Shown here: in pieces, positions 43,270-44,879 of the stretch
Numbering within the stretch: the stretch's first letter is position 1
Layout: each line of letters begins with the position of its first letter
Assembly (NCBI GenBank): GCA_030844565.1
Contig: JAUUNK010000020.1
Span: 1 to 44,879 of the forward strand
DNA length: 44,879 bases
Source: Bacteroides ovatus
Lineage (GTDB): Bacteria > Bacteroidota > Bacteroidia > Bacteroidales > Bacteroidaceae
Direction: 5' to 3'
The notes under the pieces: generated by a model
Database searches by the model: none
Told to the model about the DNA's origin: nothing
The model's input: the letters and a program-made list of their open reading frames with translations, nothing else
Position numbers and translations under genes: made by a program

Positions 43270-44619
43270 TTAGCCTTTTACAAACTTCAAGCCCAGTTTC
43301 ACGTATCCGCATTCTCCGGAGTATGTATCTGTATCTTTATCATAGTCATGATACTTCAATGCGTTTGGCATTGTCTCCAACATTAACATTATGTTGGGAC
43401 CAAAATCTCCCAGGCTGCTATTAATAAAGTCTACTACAAAGTCGTGCGCAAATTCATCATTAGCCAGTTCCATCAGCTTGCTGAGGATTGCCTTTAAGAG
43501 CTGTCCGTCTATGTTGAGAGTCAGTCGGTCGCCTTCGAGCACATAGTCACAAGGAATACCTTTCTCCAGAACCGGAGTCAGAATTTCAATCAGCTCTTGA
43601 CCAAGTTGTATAGTGGTTCCCTTATCGGCACGAGTGATGACAGGATTGATTAACCCGTTGAGAAGTCCTATAAGAAAATCTGCATTAACCTCCAAGTTAA
43701 TCTGACCGGGGTTACCATAATAATAACGTAATGCGTTGCGAGGCATCTCCGAACTCCATTCAGGATTTTTAAAGTCGCCGCTATATGAATAAGTAGCAAA
43801 CATACATCCATCGGGCTGGGCAGTCACACCCTGTAACAGATTTCTAATAAGGGGCTGAACTTGGATGTTTGTTCCTATCAACGAATTCATTACCAACCCA
43901 CTCATTGCTCCGGTCAGCAAAGTGAAGATGCCGTTAAAGGCATATTTATCTATAGGCAAAGTCATAAAACCTACGTTGACTTTACCCAAGCTGACAATCA
44001 CATTGGAATCCCAATCGCACCACAAAGGAGAATAATCTTTGCTGGCGCCAGCCGCTTTAGCTTCCGCCAAGTTCCATGTACCTGCCAATTCTTGATTTAC
44101 GAGTTGATGAGTGATATTGATTTTCATCCGTCCTTCTTCAACCTCGCCGTCGCACATCATTGTATAAGTGGGCTGTATGTATTCACCTTTAAATACATAT
44201 ACGTTTCCATTCCTATAAAGAGTCAGATTGGTTAAAGTGATTTCTTTCTCCCCGGGTATCGGGCTATAAGAGGTAAACTTAAATTCTAATAATCCGCCAA
44301 TTAAGGAAGACAAATCATTTTCCATTCCGGAAAGAATTACAGTAGCCGTTTCATTCTTATCATCAGCTAAGAAGGTAACTTTTTTCCCTGCCAGTTCTTC
44401 ACCATTATAGATCATGGTTAATTCATAATCTCCCCCTTTAAAATAATCTCCATTTAAATCAGGAAGTGGTTCTTCCTCTTCTTCCCCATCGGTACCTCCG
44501 CTCTGCGAGCCTTGCAACTCTAAATACTCGTCATCGACACCGTTTATACAAGAAGTAAACATGCTTGTGGAAAACATAAAGAACGCTGCTCCAACAAGAT
44601 AAAATAATCTGTTTTTCAT
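43270..44619 (-). CDS. DUF4925-like lipoprotein heading the glycan locus
   Basis: 449-aa lipoprotein with the lipobox Cys at residue 24 (FSTSMFTSC) and a strongly acidic linker (GTDGEEEEEPLPD) after it, a common sign of surface display in Bacteroides. The body matches my memory of DUF4925: LNGDYFKGGDYELTMIYNGEELAGKKV, LAGTWNLAEAKAAG and the C-terminal MPNALKYHDYDKDTDTYSGECGYVKLGLKF. It looks like two beta-rich units (about 50-165 and 170-449). Function unknown; by position an additional surface glycan-binding protein. First gene after the promoter at 44652-44683, so it should be the most strongly expressed. Confidence 0.82.
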   Translation of the reverse strand: MKNRLFYLVGAAFFMFSTSMFTSCINGVDDEYLELQGSQSGGTDGEEEEEPLPDLNGDYFKGGDYELTMIYNGEELAGKKVTFLADDKNETATVILSGMENDLSSLIGGLLEFKFTSYSPIPGEKEITLTNLTLYRNGNVYVFKGEYIQPTYTMMCDGEVEEGRMKINITHQLVNQELAGTWNLAEAKAAGASKDYSPLWCDWDSNVIVSLGKVNVGFMTLPIDKYAFNGIFTLLTGAMSGLVMNSLIGTNIQVQPLIRNLLQGVTAQPDGCMFATYSYSGDFKNPEWSSEMPRNALRYYYGNPGQINLEVNADFLIGLLNGLINPVITRADKGTTIQLGQELIEILTPVLEKGIPCDYVLEGDRLTLNIDGQLLKAILSKLMELANDEFAHDFVVDFINSSLGDFGPNIMLMLETMPNALKYHDYDKDTDTYSGECGYVKLGLKFVKG

Positions 44620-44651
44620 TGCATCTAAATTTTTTATTATTTAACTTGGCG

Positions 44652-44683
44652 CAAAGGTAAGGGGCTTTCGTCGTGGGAACAAA
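44652..44683 (-). promoter_or_regulatory. Promoter of the DUF4925-SusC-SusD-GH30 locus
   Basis: On the minus strand TTTG (44683-44680), a 20-bp gap and TACCTTTG (44659-44652) match the Bacteroides primary sigma-factor consensus (TTTG, 19-21 bp, TAnnTTTG) at all fixed positions. Expected start near 44645 gives a leader of about 25 nt to the ATG at 44619. Confidence 0.87.
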
Positions 44684-44716
44684 TGCAATTTTATCATTTA
44701 CTAATACAATTTTATC
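44680..44716 (-). promoter_or_regulatory. Two tandem direct repeats just upstream of the promoter (candidate activator site)
   Basis: On the minus strand GATAAAATTGTATTAG (44716-44701) and GATAAAATTGCATTTG (44695-44680) are direct repeats, 14 of 16 bases identical, spaced 21 bp start to start, two turns of the helix. The second ends on the TTTG -33 box. This is the geometry of a tandem site for an AraC-type or hybrid regulator acting as activator. The regulator itself is not adjacent inside the window. Confidence 0.65.
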
Positions 44717-44879
44717 GCTTTGCCTAAATTCATGTATTTATAGTCATTTTTACTCTAGTATTCTAAAAAGAGAAGGTTTCCTGCTGTATCACTACACCCT
44801 TAAATTCGATAAAAGCTATACCGTTCGTAGACCATTAAAAGATGGGTTGTCAGGTATTAATAGTTGAGTTCTCAGGTGT

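Noticed and set aside
44717..44879. Possible gene or RNA at the right edge
   Set aside because: Only a 64-aa frame of no recognisable family is open, and no promoter or structure was convincing; probably the regulatory region of the locus.

Overview
The window is chromosomal DNA from a Bacteroides-type member of Bacteroidota. The evidence is four SusC/SusD pairs, a hybrid two-component regulator fused to an AraC-type output domain, promoters with a TAnnTTTG -7 box and a TTTG/TTG -33 box, very A-rich starts in place of clear Shine-Dalgarno sites, and many lipoproteins. No tRNA, rRNA, CRISPR array, insertion sequence or phage gene was seen.

Layout. (A) 1-11202, plus strand: an operon of two tandem SusC/SusD pairs (97-2973/2988-4763 and 4778-7918/7933-9696) and a lipoprotein with Ig-like (Big_2-type) and F5/8C-like domains (9715-11136), ended by a strong terminator. 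(B) 11203-22837: an 850-bp gap with a 22-bp-period repeat array and a promoter preceded by a 26-bp inverted repeat, then SusC/SusD (11985-17049), a convergent hybrid two-component regulator (17127-21155, minus) and a divergent serine-type sulfatase (21296-22837). (C) 22933-28972, minus: an operon of a GNAT-like protein, topoisomerase IV subunit B, CoaD and an S41 protease, with a tail of three small genes (DUF3791-like, frameshifted DUF3990-like, 72-aa protein), each tail gene joined to the one before by a 4-nt ATGA overlap. (D) 29021-29343: a gap with a second array of the same build. (E) 29344-44619, minus: a polysaccharide utilisation locus running DUF4925-like lipoprotein, SusC, SusD, GH30 hydrolase, Ig-repeat lipoprotein, GH130 phosphorylase, sodium:solute symporter and a metallophosphoesterase fused to a PQQ-type beta-propeller. 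A near-perfect promoter with tandem direct repeats lies upstream of the first gene.

How the genes fit together. Locus E reads as a full route: surface lipoproteins and GH30 cut and bind a glycan, SusC/SusD import it, GH130 phosphorolyses a mannosyl disaccharide, and the symporter crosses the inner membrane. Its GC content changes near 35.1 kb, suggesting two modules joined. Locus B pairs a regulator with a SusC/SusD system and a sulfatase, pointing to a sulfated, possibly host-derived glycan. Locus A is uptake and binding only; any enzymes or regulator must lie to the left of the window.

Most unusual features: the two repeat arrays, which match unit by unit and flank a 17.65-kb segment as direct repeats; the translationally coupled DUF3791/DUF3990 cassette with its frameshift; and the phosphoesterase-propeller fusion inside a glycan locus. 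All family calls are by reading; no search was run.
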